A stretch of DNA of 64,000 nt from Neogemmobacter tilapiae (GTDB lineage Bacteria; Pseudomonadota; Alphaproteobacteria; Rhodobacterales; Rhodobacteraceae): NCBI RefSeq assembly GCF_014652215.1, contig NZ_BMYJ01000002.1, positions 186,001 through 250,000 on the forward strand. The letters are read 5' to 3'. Shown here in pieces: positions 29,801 to 36,815 of this stretch. Under the pieces are notes generated by a model, which made no database searches, was not told the origin of the DNA, and worked only from the letters and a program-made list of their open reading frames with translations. Both the position numbers and the translations under genes were made by a program. Position 1 is the stretch's first letter, and each line of letters opens with the position of its first letter.

Positions 29801-30398
29801 TGCCACTGGCCGACAAAGCCAAAAGGAAATCGCCCCCCAACAAACGCACCGGCTGCATGGCCGTCACGTCGATGCCCTGCATCGTGTCGGGCAAGACCTG
29901 ATCAGCCAACCAGACGACTTGGCCATCAAGCCCCACCCGCCAACTGGAAATCACATCGGATCCCAGATTGTTCTGAAAAAGAAAGGTCTCGCCATCGCGC
30001 AACAGGCTGGTGGCCGAGACGACGCTGCCCAAGGGGCTGCCCGGCAATTGCACCGCTTGCCCAAAGCGTCCAGCCGCGGTCAGGGCAAAGCCCCCCATCA
30101 CACTGTCTTGACAGCCGGTCAGCAGCAGACAATCCCGCCCCGCCAGTGCAATCCGTTGCAGGCGCATCGGCACAGACAGGTTTTCACCCGGCTCCAGCAC
30201 CTGACTGTCCAGCAAGGTAAGCCCCGTCAGCCCCGCACTTGGCGCATCAACCGCAAAGGCCAGCATCCCCCCGCCTGCCCGCGTTGTGCTGTGCAAGACC
30301 AGACCATTCGCCGTTTGCACCAATTCGATGTCGGTTATCCCCGACAAAAACCTTGCCGGAGCGTCGGAATAGCTTCCGACGACCTGAAACGTCACCAC
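26844..30398 (-). CDS. Large RTX calcium-binding protein with N-terminal propeller-like domain
   Basis: A protein of about 1,184 residues. The first about 365 residues have repeated beta-rich units (A-L-S-A-S-G-N-A-L-L-S-F-R-I, F-I-L-A-G-G-G-D-D-G-I-T-L-F) that look like a beta-propeller of the lactonase/quinoprotein kind. Then follow RTX nonapeptide blocks (about 380-440 and about 520-1120) interrupted by a beta segment, and a C terminus ending L-L-A-R-H-L-L-L-I. No signal peptide; type I secretion is expected. There is no early ATG: the open frame begins with TTG at 30428, and GTG at 30398 with AGGGG 8 bases upstream is my choice. Whether the propeller is an enzyme or adhesin is unknown. 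Confidence 0.82.
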   Translation of the reverse strand: MVTFQVVGSYSDAPARFLSGITDIELVQTANGLVLHSTTRAGGGMLAFAVDAPSAGLTGLTLLDSQVLEPGENLSVPMRLQRIALAGRDCLLLTGCQDSVMGGFALTAAGRFGQAVQLPGSPLGSVVSATSLLRDGETFLFQNNLGSDVISSWRVGLDGQVVWLADQVLPDTMQGIDVTAMQPVRLLGGDFLLALSASGNALLSFRIGADGRLTQVSSLGAAGGLGISAPSALCLAEAGGQSYALVAAAGSSSIVVVALEAQGRLSVSDHVIDTLDTRFQRISVMTSVEVQGRSFILAGGGDDGITLFTLLPNGRLLNLGQQLKQAGLPLDNLTALEARAVGGQIEVFAAGEGTGLMRLRINLGALAAPQLGGTANATLTGNTQGDLLSGGAGNEVLRGLEGDDILMDGAGSDVLWGGAGADVFVLAADGHSDVIRDFELGVDRIDLSGWGRLYDLSAVSIKRYSAGHITLTWQSESLTIYPVGEVKLTYNSFSRGALFQLWHVVAEPVYEGLHLEGSAQDDTQLGGAGADTFRGSAGNDVIEGRAGFDLVDYSGYDTALLVDLENDAAHQGGASGDVLVGIEGVIGGAGDDTLAGSGEGNLLRGLGGEDLLMGRAGTDTLHGGAGNDRLEGGLGRDKLVGGLGQDEASYDSDEAGLRADLANPLSNSGQAGGDSYEGVEDLRGGRGDDSLGGDGGNNQLTGLAGDDLLLGRGGADVLFGGDGADGLQGDAGDDTLFGGGGVDVFLFTGEGGVVVDLALGTAVAAQGVDVLHEIENVVSGEGDDQLKGTAGANRLEGGLGQDSLFGGDGDDRLSGGGGNDWIEGGAGRDWALFEGAAGVRVDLIEGRATGQGEDRLIGVEHLLGGSGADQLLGDGQSNTLAGAEGDDLLQGRDGQDRLEGGAGHDSLAGGAGNDRMDGGAGRDLVSFADAGRQDIAVRLGVTRAQATGQGQDILRGIEDVITAAGNDRLIGTGGGNRLMAGAGEDELQGGGGDDQVFGGAGNDRLWADAGNDLLHGGAGHDWLIFGGSEGISLRLGPSGEQRTGLGRDRVASIESVQTGGGKDALSGDGGSNSLRSGGGNDQLWGGGGADRLEGGEGHDRLTGGAGADRFVWSAGRDRISDFSATERDQILLDVGAAMTRQRLLDRYTENTRQGLVIDLPGAENSLLIEGLHDIDLLARHLLLI

Positions 30399-30504
30399 CC
30401 CGATCACCCCTGATCGTATGTCACCCAAGGTTCAGGCTGACAGATCACGGCTGCGAAGGCGTTAACGTCTCCGGCCAGCCGCCGGGGTCTTTAGGAAGGA
30501 TTTC

Positions 30505-30530
30505 ATGAAAATGCCCCGCAATCGCGGGGC
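30505..30530 (-). terminator. Terminator after the 152-residue regulator-like gene
   Basis: On the reverse strand the 7-bp stem GCCCCGC/GCGGGGC (30513-30519, 30524-30530, loop of 4) is followed by ATTTTCAT, 8 bases past the stop at 30538. Confidence 0.7.
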
Positions 30531-30537
30531 AGGGGCA

Positions 30538-30996
30538 TCAGTCCTGTGTCGCCTCTTCCTCAAGGTTCAGCTTCATTTCCAGCAGCACCTTCTGGATTTC
30601 CAGCGTTTCCCGCAGCAGGCGTTTCGCTTCGTTGATCGAGATTTTGCCGTCGCCGATGGCATGGTTGTATTCCGCCATCAGCATGCCGAACCGTTGCGCC
30701 AAGGCGATCACATCGGCATTGACGTTGCCCGAGGGGGCATTCTTGCGGTCGGCGTCATAGGACATGGTGATCTTGCGCAGATCGGCCAAGGCTGCCGTCA
30801 CATGCGGAAACTTTGCCGCCTCTTCCAGCTGCGCCACCACGTCGATGGGCATGAACCTGTCGCCGTGTTCATCTTGGTCCGAGTAATAGCGCCCCAGCGT
30901 CGCCTTGGATTTGCCCGTCAGGTCGCAGGCGGCCTCGATCCCCACGTCCTTGACCAAGAGTTCGGTGTGCTTTTTCAGGTAACTTGCAAGGGTCAT
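30538..30996 (-). CDS. Small helix-turn-helix-like protein of unknown function
   Basis: The 152-residue protein starts MTLASYLKKHTELLVKDVG. The N-terminal half (A-A-C-D-L-T-G-K-S-K-A-T-L-G-R-Y-Y) looks like a compact helix-turn-helix as in phage CII-type regulators; the C-terminal half (I-N-E-A-K-R-L-L-R-E-T-L-E-I-Q-K-V-L-L-E) is a long charged helix likely to oligomerise. The pattern resembles prophage regulators, but no other phage gene is nearby. A longer in-frame start at 31038 is possible; 30996 has GGA upstream. It is monocistronic with its own terminator. Confidence 0.6.
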   Translation of the reverse strand: MTLASYLKKHTELLVKDVGIEAACDLTGKSKATLGRYYSDQDEHGDRFMPIDVVAQLEEAAKFPHVTAALADLRKITMSYDADRKNAPSGNVNADVIALAQRFGMLMAEYNHAIGDGKISINEAKRLLRETLEIQKVLLEMKLNLEEEATQD

Positions 30997-31236
30997 TGGA
31001 AATCCGGGGAAATTGATACGGACTTTCCCATTAATCAACCCTCACGCTTTTGTCATTCCTGTAATTGTTCTGCATGTGGCGGAAGTTATGGGGTGGCCGG
31101 TGTCCCCAGCACCGGGCAAAGTGTGGGGTCCGCTGTGCGTGAACGGTGCGGGTGGGGGGGCCGGGCGCAAGCCCGGTCTGCCGCACGGCGGGCAACCCCG
31201 TTGCAGGGCAGGGGGGCCTTGGGCTAGAAGCCCGCC

Positions 31237-31821
31237 ATGGCCAAGCTCTATTTCCATTATTCCACCATGAATGCGGGCAAATCGACCGCTCTGCTTCAAG
31301 CCTCGCACAACTACCGTGAAGGTGGCATGGTCACCTATCTGATCACCGCCCGTTTCGACCATCGTGCGGGCCAAGGCCGTATCGCCAGCCGTATCGGCAT
31401 CGGCGAAGACGCCGACACTTTTGACCCGACCGAAGATCTATTCGCCAAGATCAAGGCCCGCCTTGCCCAAGGCCCCGTCGCCTGCATCTTTATCGACGAA
31501 TCGCAGTTCCTTTCGAAACCGCAGGTCTGGCAGCTTGCCCGCGCCGTCGATGACCTGCGTGTTCCCATCATGTGCTACGGCCTCCGCGTCGATTTCCGTG
31601 GCGATCTTTTCCCCGGTTCCGCAGCCCTTCTCGCCTGGGCCGATGAAATGCGCGAGGTCCGCACCATCTGCCATTGCGGGAAAAAGGCCACCATGGTTGT
31701 CCGCAAAGGCCCCGACGGTCGCGCCCTCAAGGATGGCGAACAGGTCGTCATCGGCGGCAACGAAACCTATCAAAGCCTCTGCCGCCGTCACTGGAGAGAA
31801 GCGACCGGCGACCTTTCCTGA
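31237..31821 (+). CDS. tdk: Thymidine kinase
   Basis: The 194-residue type II enzyme has the P-loop S-T-M-N-A-G-K-S-T near the start, the D-E-S-Q-F Walker-B-like motif, and two pairs of zinc ligands (C-H-C-G-K and a C-terminal C-R-R-H). It phosphorylates thymidine to dTMP, complementing the deo/cdd salvage genes elsewhere in the window. Its last 34 bases overlap the end of the convergent transporter gene. Confidence 0.95.
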   Translation: MAKLYFHYSTMNAGKSTALLQASHNYREGGMVTYLITARFDHRAGQGRIASRIGIGEDADTFDPTEDLFAKIKARLAQGPVACIFIDESQFLSKPQVWQLARAVDDLRVPIMCYGLRVDFRGDLFPGSAALLAWADEMREVRTICHCGKKATMVVRKGPDGRALKDGEQVVIGGNETYQSLCRRHWREATGDLS

Positions 31822-32717
31822 GGGGCAAGGGCGATCAGCACCCCCGCCAGCGTGATCAGCCCCATCCCGAGGCCCGCCACCGGCGTCACCCCTTCGGCCC
31901 ACAAGACCCAACCCCAAAAGGCCGAGGCCGGCAGCAGCGCATATTCATAGACCGAGGCCCGCGCCGCCGTTGTCACCTGATAGCCCCGGATCATCAGACC
32001 CACCCCCACCATCGACCCCACCGCCTGCGCCACCGTCCAGAACAGAAACGTCCCACTGGGCCATACCGCCCCCCGCGCGATGAACCCATCCGCCCCGGCG
32101 GCCACATCCACTGGCCACAGCCACAGAACCCCCATCCCCACGCAGCCGAACAGACACAGCGCCCCAAAGAACCCGCCCAGCAGCACCAAGGCCCCTTCGC
32201 CTTCGCACCAGTCCCGCGTCGCCATGTTCCCCAAGGCATAGAACAGCCCTGCCACTACCGGCAGCACCCCCGCCACCGACGCCCCCCCGACCGCATTCGG
32301 CCCCAGCACCAGCAGAACTCCGGCAAAGCCCAGCCCCACCGCCAGAACCGACCACAACCCCATCCGCCGCCCGTGCAGCAGCCGCCCCAGCACCAGCACA
32401 AAGATCGGCGCCATGAACAGCCCCGCCGCCACCTGCGCCACCGGCAGAAAGGCCAAGGCCCCGAAATAGATCAGCATCGCCAACCCGTGGATCGCCGACC
32501 GCCCCGCCACCCCCCAGGGCCGCCGCACCCGCAGCGATTGCCCCGTCACCCAGGCCACCAGCCCGATCAGCCCCAAGGCAATCGCCCCCCGCATCGCATG
32601 GAACTGCCAAAGCCCCCCTTCCTCGGCAATCACCCGAACGTAATTGTCCGTAAAGGCCACGATCGCCGCATAACCGGCGATCATCGCTCCTGCTGCATAG
32701 GGCTGATCCTGTTTCAT
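31788..32717 (-). CDS. EamA/DMT family transporter
   Basis: The 309-residue protein has ten predicted membrane helices in two EamA repeats (first Q-F-H-A-M-R-G-A-I-A-L; second starting about residue 160). DMT proteins export or import small metabolites; the substrate cannot be predicted. ATG 32717 follows GGAAGGGGGG. The 3' end overlaps tdk by 34 bases in the convergent direction, leaving no room for separate terminators. Confidence 0.88.
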   Translation of the reverse strand: MKQDQPYAAGAMIAGYAAIVAFTDNYVRVIAEEGGLWQFHAMRGAIALGLIGLVAWVTGQSLRVRRPWGVAGRSAIHGLAMLIYFGALAFLPVAQVAAGLFMAPIFVLVLGRLLHGRRMGLWSVLAVGLGFAGVLLVLGPNAVGGASVAGVLPVVAGLFYALGNMATRDWCEGEGALVLLGGFFGALCLFGCVGMGVLWLWPVDVAAGADGFIARGAVWPSGTFLFWTVAQAVGSMVGVGLMIRGYQVTTAARASVYEYALLPASAFWGWVLWAEGVTPVAGLGMGLITLAGVLIALAPQERSPVASLQ

Positions 32718-32859
32718 ACCCCCCTTCCACCATGTCCCCCGCCCCCATGCCCCGCCATTTGCGACATTTCCCTGCGACTTCCGCAGCCCTGCATTGGCAG
32801 AACCCTTTCCATCCGCTAGTCTTTCCCAAAAGGCCAAAGGCCGGGGGTCGGGGCAGCCC

Positions 32860-33867
32860 ATGACGGCGCTGAAAAAGTATCAAAGGCTGGAAAGCGGCGG
32901 GCTTTGGCGGGAAACCCCCGCCGCCCAGCGGCGCGAGGTTGTCGTCGGTTTCCGCGACGCCACCCTTATCCTGTCCGATCCCCGCACCCAGGTCGCCCTC
33001 TCCCACTGGTCGCTTCCCGCCGTTGAACGCCTTAACCCCGGCGATCTGCCCGCCGTCTTTGGCCCCGGCTATGACGCCCATGAAACGCTGGAGCTGGACG
33101 ATCCCGACATGATCGCCGCCCTCACGCAGGTGCGCGGTGCTGTCGATGCCGCCATTCCCCGCCCCGGTCGCCTCCGCGCCACCCTTGTTCTCGGCGGCAC
33201 CGCCCTCATCCTTGGCCTGCTTGTCCTTGTTGGCCCCGGCGTCCTTGTCCGCCATACCGCCGGTGTCGTCCCCGAGCCGTCGCGCCGCATCATCGGCGAT
33301 CAGGCCCTTGCCGCCCTGCAACCCCTCACCGGCCAGCCCTGTTCCACCGAACCCGCCGATCAGGCCCTCGCCCGCCTTTCCCTTCGCCTCTGGGGCAAGG
33401 ACAGCCCTTGGCGGCTGCACATCGCCCGCGATGGCGTCACCGGAACCCTTCTGCTGCCCGGCCATATCCTCCTGATCGACCGCCGCCTGACCGAGGAGGC
33501 CCCCGAGGTCTTTGCCGGCTTCGCCCTCGCCCACTCGCTGGGCACCGAGGATCCGCTGGAACCCCTGCTGCGCCATGCCGGTCTGGGCGCGACCTTTGCC
33601 TTGCTCACCAAGGGCAACCTGCCCGACAAGGCGCTGACGGGCTATGGCGAGGTGCTTTTGCGCAGCCCGACCCCACCGCCCGACCCCGTGCCCCTGCTGG
33701 CCCTCTTCGATCAGGCCGAGGTGCCCTCGACCCCCTATGCCCTCGCCCTTGACCCGACTGGCGAGACAACGCTTCCGCTCATCGAGGCCGACCCGCATAG
33801 GGGCGGAGCCGAGATCGCCGTCATGCCGGGCGCCGACTGGCTCGCCGTGCAAGGCGCCTGCGGCTGA
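32860..33867 (+). CDS. Membrane-anchored protein resembling a degenerate M48 peptidase
   Basis: The 335-residue protein has an N-terminal cytoplasmic part with W-R and G-F-R-D-A-T-L-I-L-S-D motifs, one membrane helix at about residues 106-130, and a C-terminal domain in which L-L-L-P-G-H-I-L-L-I-D-R-R-L-T-E-E-A-P-E is followed by F-A-G-F-A-L-A-H-S-L-G. That order matches the M48 pattern in which this block precedes H-E-x-G-H, but the zinc-binding His/Glu are gone. It may be a pseudoprotease; this reading is an inference from weak similarity. Unrelated neighbours, short own leader. Confidence 0.55.
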   Translation: MTALKKYQRLESGGLWRETPAAQRREVVVGFRDATLILSDPRTQVALSHWSLPAVERLNPGDLPAVFGPGYDAHETLELDDPDMIAALTQVRGAVDAAIPRPGRLRATLVLGGTALILGLLVLVGPGVLVRHTAGVVPEPSRRIIGDQALAALQPLTGQPCSTEPADQALARLSLRLWGKDSPWRLHIARDGVTGTLLLPGHILLIDRRLTEEAPEVFAGFALAHSLGTEDPLEPLLRHAGLGATFALLTKGNLPDKALTGYGEVLLRSPTPPPDPVPLLALFDQAEVPSTPYALALDPTGETTLPLIEADPHRGGAEIAVMPGADWLAVQGACG

Positions 33868-33981
33868 CCGCTTCACGAAACCGTTTCCTGCGAAACTTCG
33901 CCCTCTGGCCGCCCGTTTTCATGTTGTCTCCAACATGATCGAGGCACCGAACCCTTTGTGGAAGCCAGAAAAGGAAAACCC

Positions 33982-34746
33982 ATGACTCCCATCAAATGTT
34001 TCACGGCCACCCTGATGTTTGCCACCCTTGCGGCCCCCGCCATGGCCGGCACCGTTGTCGGTCTCAGCGGCGATAAAACGCTCCATTGGCTCGACACCGA
34101 AAGCTTTGCCGAAACCGGCAAAGTCGATGTCACGGGGGTCGATGGCCGCCTGCTGGGCATCGACGTCCGCCCCTCCAACGGCCAGCTTTACGGCGTCTTC
34201 GCCGATGGCACCCTTGCCACCATTGACCCGATGACGGGGGTTGCCACCAAGGTCAGCACGCTGGCCACCAAACTCGCCGATGGCGTTTCGGCCACCGTCG
34301 ATTTCAACCCCGTCGCCGACAAACTCCGCGTCATGGGCAGCGACGGCACCAGCCTGCGCGTGACCGTGGATACGGGCGAAGTGGTGACCGACGGCAGCCA
34401 TGCCTATGCCGATGGCAAAGCCACGCCGAATGTCATCGCCGGGGCCTATACCAATTCCTATGCCGGCACCGAAAAGACCCAGCTTTACAACATCGACGGC
34501 GCAGCCGGATGGCTGGTGCTGCAAGACCCGCCGAATGATGGCGTCCTGAACCCCGTGGGGGAGCTTGGCGTGAAACCCGCCGAAGTGGGTTTTGACATCG
34601 CCTCGGACGGCAAGGGCGGCAATTCGGCCTGGCTGGTCATCGACGGCGCTTTCCATGCCGTTGATCTGGCGACAGGCCAAACCACCGAAGCCGGCCGCAT
34701 CGAAGGGGCCAAAGTCCGCGACATCGCGATTCTCCCCGCGATGTAA
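33982..34746 (+). CDS. DUF4394 domain secreted protein
   Basis: The 254-residue protein has a signal peptide (MTPIKCFTATLMFATLAA, cleavage near A-M-A-G) and the DUF4394 layout: V-V-G-L-S-G-D-K-T-L-H-W-L-D, D-G-R-L-L-G-I-D-V-R-P, V-D-F-N-P-V-A-D-K-L-R-V and a C-terminal repeat. The fold is thought to be a beta-propeller; the role is unknown. AAGGA precedes ATG 33982 by 8 bases. A strong hairpin follows 18 bases after the stop, so it is monocistronic. Confidence 0.85.
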   Translation: MTPIKCFTATLMFATLAAPAMAGTVVGLSGDKTLHWLDTESFAETGKVDVTGVDGRLLGIDVRPSNGQLYGVFADGTLATIDPMTGVATKVSTLATKLADGVSATVDFNPVADKLRVMGSDGTSLRVTVDTGEVVTDGSHAYADGKATPNVIAGAYTNSYAGTEKTQLYNIDGAAGWLVLQDPPNDGVLNPVGELGVKPAEVGFDIASDGKGGNSAWLVIDGAFHAVDLATGQTTEAGRIEGAKVRDIAILPAM

Positions 34747-34764
34747 CCCCCTGCGATTGGACCG

Positions 34765-34799
34765 AAGGGCGGCAGGTCGGGAATGCCCTGCCGCCCTTT
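34765..34799 (+). terminator. Terminator of the DUF4394 gene
   Basis: Perfect 12-bp stem AAGGGCGGCAGG/CCTGCCGCCCTT (34765-34776 and 34787-34798, loop of 10) followed by TTGTTAAG. Confidence 0.8.
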
Positions 34800-34827
34800 G
34801 TTAAGGGTTCGTCGGGCGGGCTGAATC

Positions 34828-34865
34828 GGGGTGAACCCCGCCCTACTTAGGCCGGGGTTCACCCC
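34828..34865. repeat. Palindromic intergenic repeat 1
   Basis: GGGGTGAACCCCG (34828-34840) is the exact inverted copy of CGGGGTTCACCCC (34853-34865), with a 12-base loop. Each arm is also nearly self-palindromic. Its core is related to the longer repeat 33 bases further on, so both probably belong to one REP-like family. Confidence 0.75.
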
Positions 34866-34897
34866 AGCACATCACAACACAACCGCTGATCCGCCCC

Positions 34898-34950
34898 GTA
34901 GGGTGGGTGAAACCCACCATGCCCGCGATGGTGGGTTTCACCCACCCTAC
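34898..34950. repeat. Palindromic intergenic repeat 2 (23-bp arms)
   Basis: The 23 bases 34898-34920, starting GTAGGGTGGGTGAAACCC, are perfectly repeated in inverted form at 34928-34950 around a 7-base centre GCCCGCG. This length of perfect stem is more than a terminator needs and matches the REP-like GTAGGGTGGGT..ACCCACCCTAC elements known from many proteobacterial genomes. It marks the right edge of normal-GC DNA before the AT-rich gene at 35034. Confidence 0.85.
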
Positions 34951-35033
34951 CAAGATAGCGAAATCATATCCCATCGGGCCGCTCAAACAGAATACGCTGC
35001 CAGTATTGGGCGGTGTTCAGCCTTGGGGAGGAT

Positions 35034-35750
35034 TTAGTCATATTCCTGCAATATTCTCTCCATATCAGCAACGATATCTTCAACCCCCGCACGATTATCA
35101 ATATCGCGCTTGATTTTAGAATTTTCGGTTAGGTGAAGATAAATCATAAGATCCGACTTCGCGCGCCTCAGTGAATCAAGGGTCAATTTTTCCCCATATT
35201 TATTGCCCTGCGCGAGGGAGAAATAGAGATAGGATCGATAAAAGTGGTAAATTGATTTCGGTTGATCTTTAGACATATCTATCGCGATTGTAACGTTTTT
35301 AATTGCGCTATCTGTCGCCTCTCTTCTTGGTGGATTCAGGTCCTTACATTCAAATTCCAGTCCCCCAATATAGTAAAAGTCTTTCGCAAGCGTGTTGTCG
35401 ATTTTGATTGCCGCAAGAAAATTATTGTAGGCCCTCTCGCAGAATTTAAGGTCTATCGGTGAAAAATACATATCTATTAGACCAAGAATATGCTTTCGGA
35501 GGTGTTCGTTGCTTGAGTCTTTGGTCCAAGTCTGACATGCGTCATTTAGGCCTGGAGAATTAAAGAGATAAAAATAGTAATTTTCCGTCCTCTCAGTTTT
35601 ATTTAAATAGTCGCAGAAACCATTAACATATTCAAGTTCAGTTTCTGCCGTTTCTTCAGCAATAACTGAATTTGACGAGGTGGCGATTTGCAGCAGTAGG
35701 AGCGTAGAAACTACCAAAAATTTTGCAGAAAGAGCGTTCAATTTCAGCAT
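35034..35750 (-). CDS. Secreted hypothetical protein, AT-rich (likely acquired)
   Basis: The 238-residue protein begins with a signal peptide (MLKLNALSAKFLVVSTLLLL, cleavage about residue 31) and continues as a charged, mainly helical domain with four cysteines (F-C-D-Y-L, A-C-Q-T-W, F-C-E-R-A, F-E-C-K-D). A repeat-like helical layout such as Sel1/TPR is possible, but I recognise no family. Its base composition is strikingly AT-rich compared with all neighbours, indicating recent transfer. It begins 5 bases after the preceding small gene, without a clear ribosome site, so translation may be coupled. Confidence 0.7.
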   Translation of the reverse strand: MLKLNALSAKFLVVSTLLLLQIATSSNSVIAEETAETELEYVNGFCDYLNKTERTENYYFYLFNSPGLNDACQTWTKDSSNEHLRKHILGLIDMYFSPIDLKFCERAYNNFLAAIKIDNTLAKDFYYIGGLEFECKDLNPPRREATDSAIKNVTIAIDMSKDQPKSIYHFYRSYLYFSLAQGNKYGEKLTLDSLRRAKSDLMIYLHLTENSKIKRDIDNRAGVEDIVADMERILQEYD

Positions 35751-35755
35751 TTATA

Positions 35756-36064
35756 TCACTCAGTATTTGTTAGATCGGACGGCTTGGAGTGCGAACTTTC
35801 ATCAGACACCAAATGCCAGATAAACTCGTTCAACCTTCTCAACTCTGCGGTATCTGCGGCAATCTCGGGAAACTCTTGTTTCGCACCTTCCATCAGCGCA
35901 GCATTCAAATCCCAACAGCGCGCAACTGGATCGTCGGGGTTATCCCGATCAGGAAAGTCCAAGTCATCCTCTTCGGTAAGCGAGGCGATGGTTTGACGAT
36001 AAGCCTCAATCGAATGGCTATACTGACGCTTCAAAAAATCGATTGCCGATTCCGCTAGGGACAT
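35756..36064 (-). CDS. Small acidic hypothetical protein
   Basis: The 102-residue protein starts MSLAESAIDFLKRQYSHSIE and is rich in Asp/Glu (S-L-T-E-E-D-D-L-D-F-P-D-R-D). GGAGG lies 12 bases before ATG 36064; an in-frame ATG at 36103 overlapping the CPBP gene is an alternative. No known family is recognised. Acidity and position between an acquired secreted protein and a membrane protein would fit an antitoxin or immunity role, but that is only a guess. It looks cotranscribed with both neighbours. Confidence 0.55.
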   Translation of the reverse strand: MSLAESAIDFLKRQYSHSIEAYRQTIASLTEEDDLDFPDRDNPDDPVARCWDLNAALMEGAKQEFPEIAADTAELRRLNEFIWHLVSDESSHSKPSDLTNTE

Positions 36065-36086
36065 GTCATCGCCAAGCCTCCGCTTT

Positions 36087-36803
36087 TCATTCAATCGGCC
36101 CATGGCTCATTGCAAAGGCGAACAGAAATCCCGTCCAGTCGTTCAGAATATGTGCACCCGCCGAAACCCACAGGTTCCGCGTCCACACATAGGCCAAGGT
36201 CAGCAAGACCCGCGCCCAGCCAATCCCCAACAGCGCTTGTCCCCAATTCCAATCATAGGTCGGCAGATGCGCTGCCCCAAAGATCAGCCCCGATACAACC
36301 AATCCAAGGACAATCCCCATCCGACGCGACAGGCCAAACCGGCTGACGCACAGCCACAACACGGCCAGAAAGGGCAGAACTCCCAGAAATTCCTCGCCAA
36401 TCAATTGCGGAATGGTCGGCAAAAGCCGCGCCATCAACTGCGCCACCGACTCGGCCGCCAAACTGTCTGAAACCGGATTGGACGTCATGGTCATCAACCG
36501 CGACAAGACAAAACCCACGGCCAGCGACCCCACGATCGTCAGCACAGCAAACAGCAACATTTGCCCAATTTGCTTGAACCCCACCGGGCCAAACAGCGCC
36601 CGCCAATGCGGCCCCACCACCCTTTGCAGCGCGATCAGGGGAATCCCCACAAACAGCAGCGCCGGTATGAAATTCAGCGGAAAGCTTTCCAGCGGCACCC
36701 AGGCCAGTGCGGCAAAAGCCACCACCAGCGACGCCATCAGTATCGCCCAGCCCCGCCCATCAACAGCAACCGGCACGCCGTTGTAAAAGGGAAAGTCCTT
36801 CAT
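36087..36803 (-). CDS. CPBP-family intramembrane protease-like protein
   Basis: The 238-residue protein has about six to seven membrane helices and the CPBP (Abi/Rce1) blocks: G-E-E-F-L-G-V-L for motif 1, F-G-A-A-H-L-P for motif 2 and H-I-L-N-D-W for motif 4. Motif 1 is normally E-E-x-x-x-R; here the Arg position is Val, so activity may be altered. AAGGAG precedes the start by 9 bases, 12 bases after the lysozyme-inhibitor-like gene. CPBP proteins process prenylated or membrane substrates and sometimes give bacteriocin immunity. Confidence 0.8.
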   Translation of the reverse strand: MKDFPFYNGVPVAVDGRGWAILMASLVVAFAALAWVPLESFPLNFIPALLFVGIPLIALQRVVGPHWRALFGPVGFKQIGQMLLFAVLTIVGSLAVGFVLSRLMTMTSNPVSDSLAAESVAQLMARLLPTIPQLIGEEFLGVLPFLAVLWLCVSRFGLSRRMGIVLGLVVSGLIFGAAHLPTYDWNWGQALLGIGWARVLLTLAYVWTRNLWVSAGAHILNDWTGFLFAFAMSHGPIE

Positions 36804-36815
36804 TCCAGGGCTCCT

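Noticed and set aside
30538-30996. Remnant of a prophage
   Set aside because: Only one phage-regulator-like small protein is seen; no integrase, attachment-site repeats or structural genes flank it.
34898-34950. CRISPR-like repeat
   Set aside because: There are only two related palindromes without regular spacers and no cas genes; they are REP-like elements.
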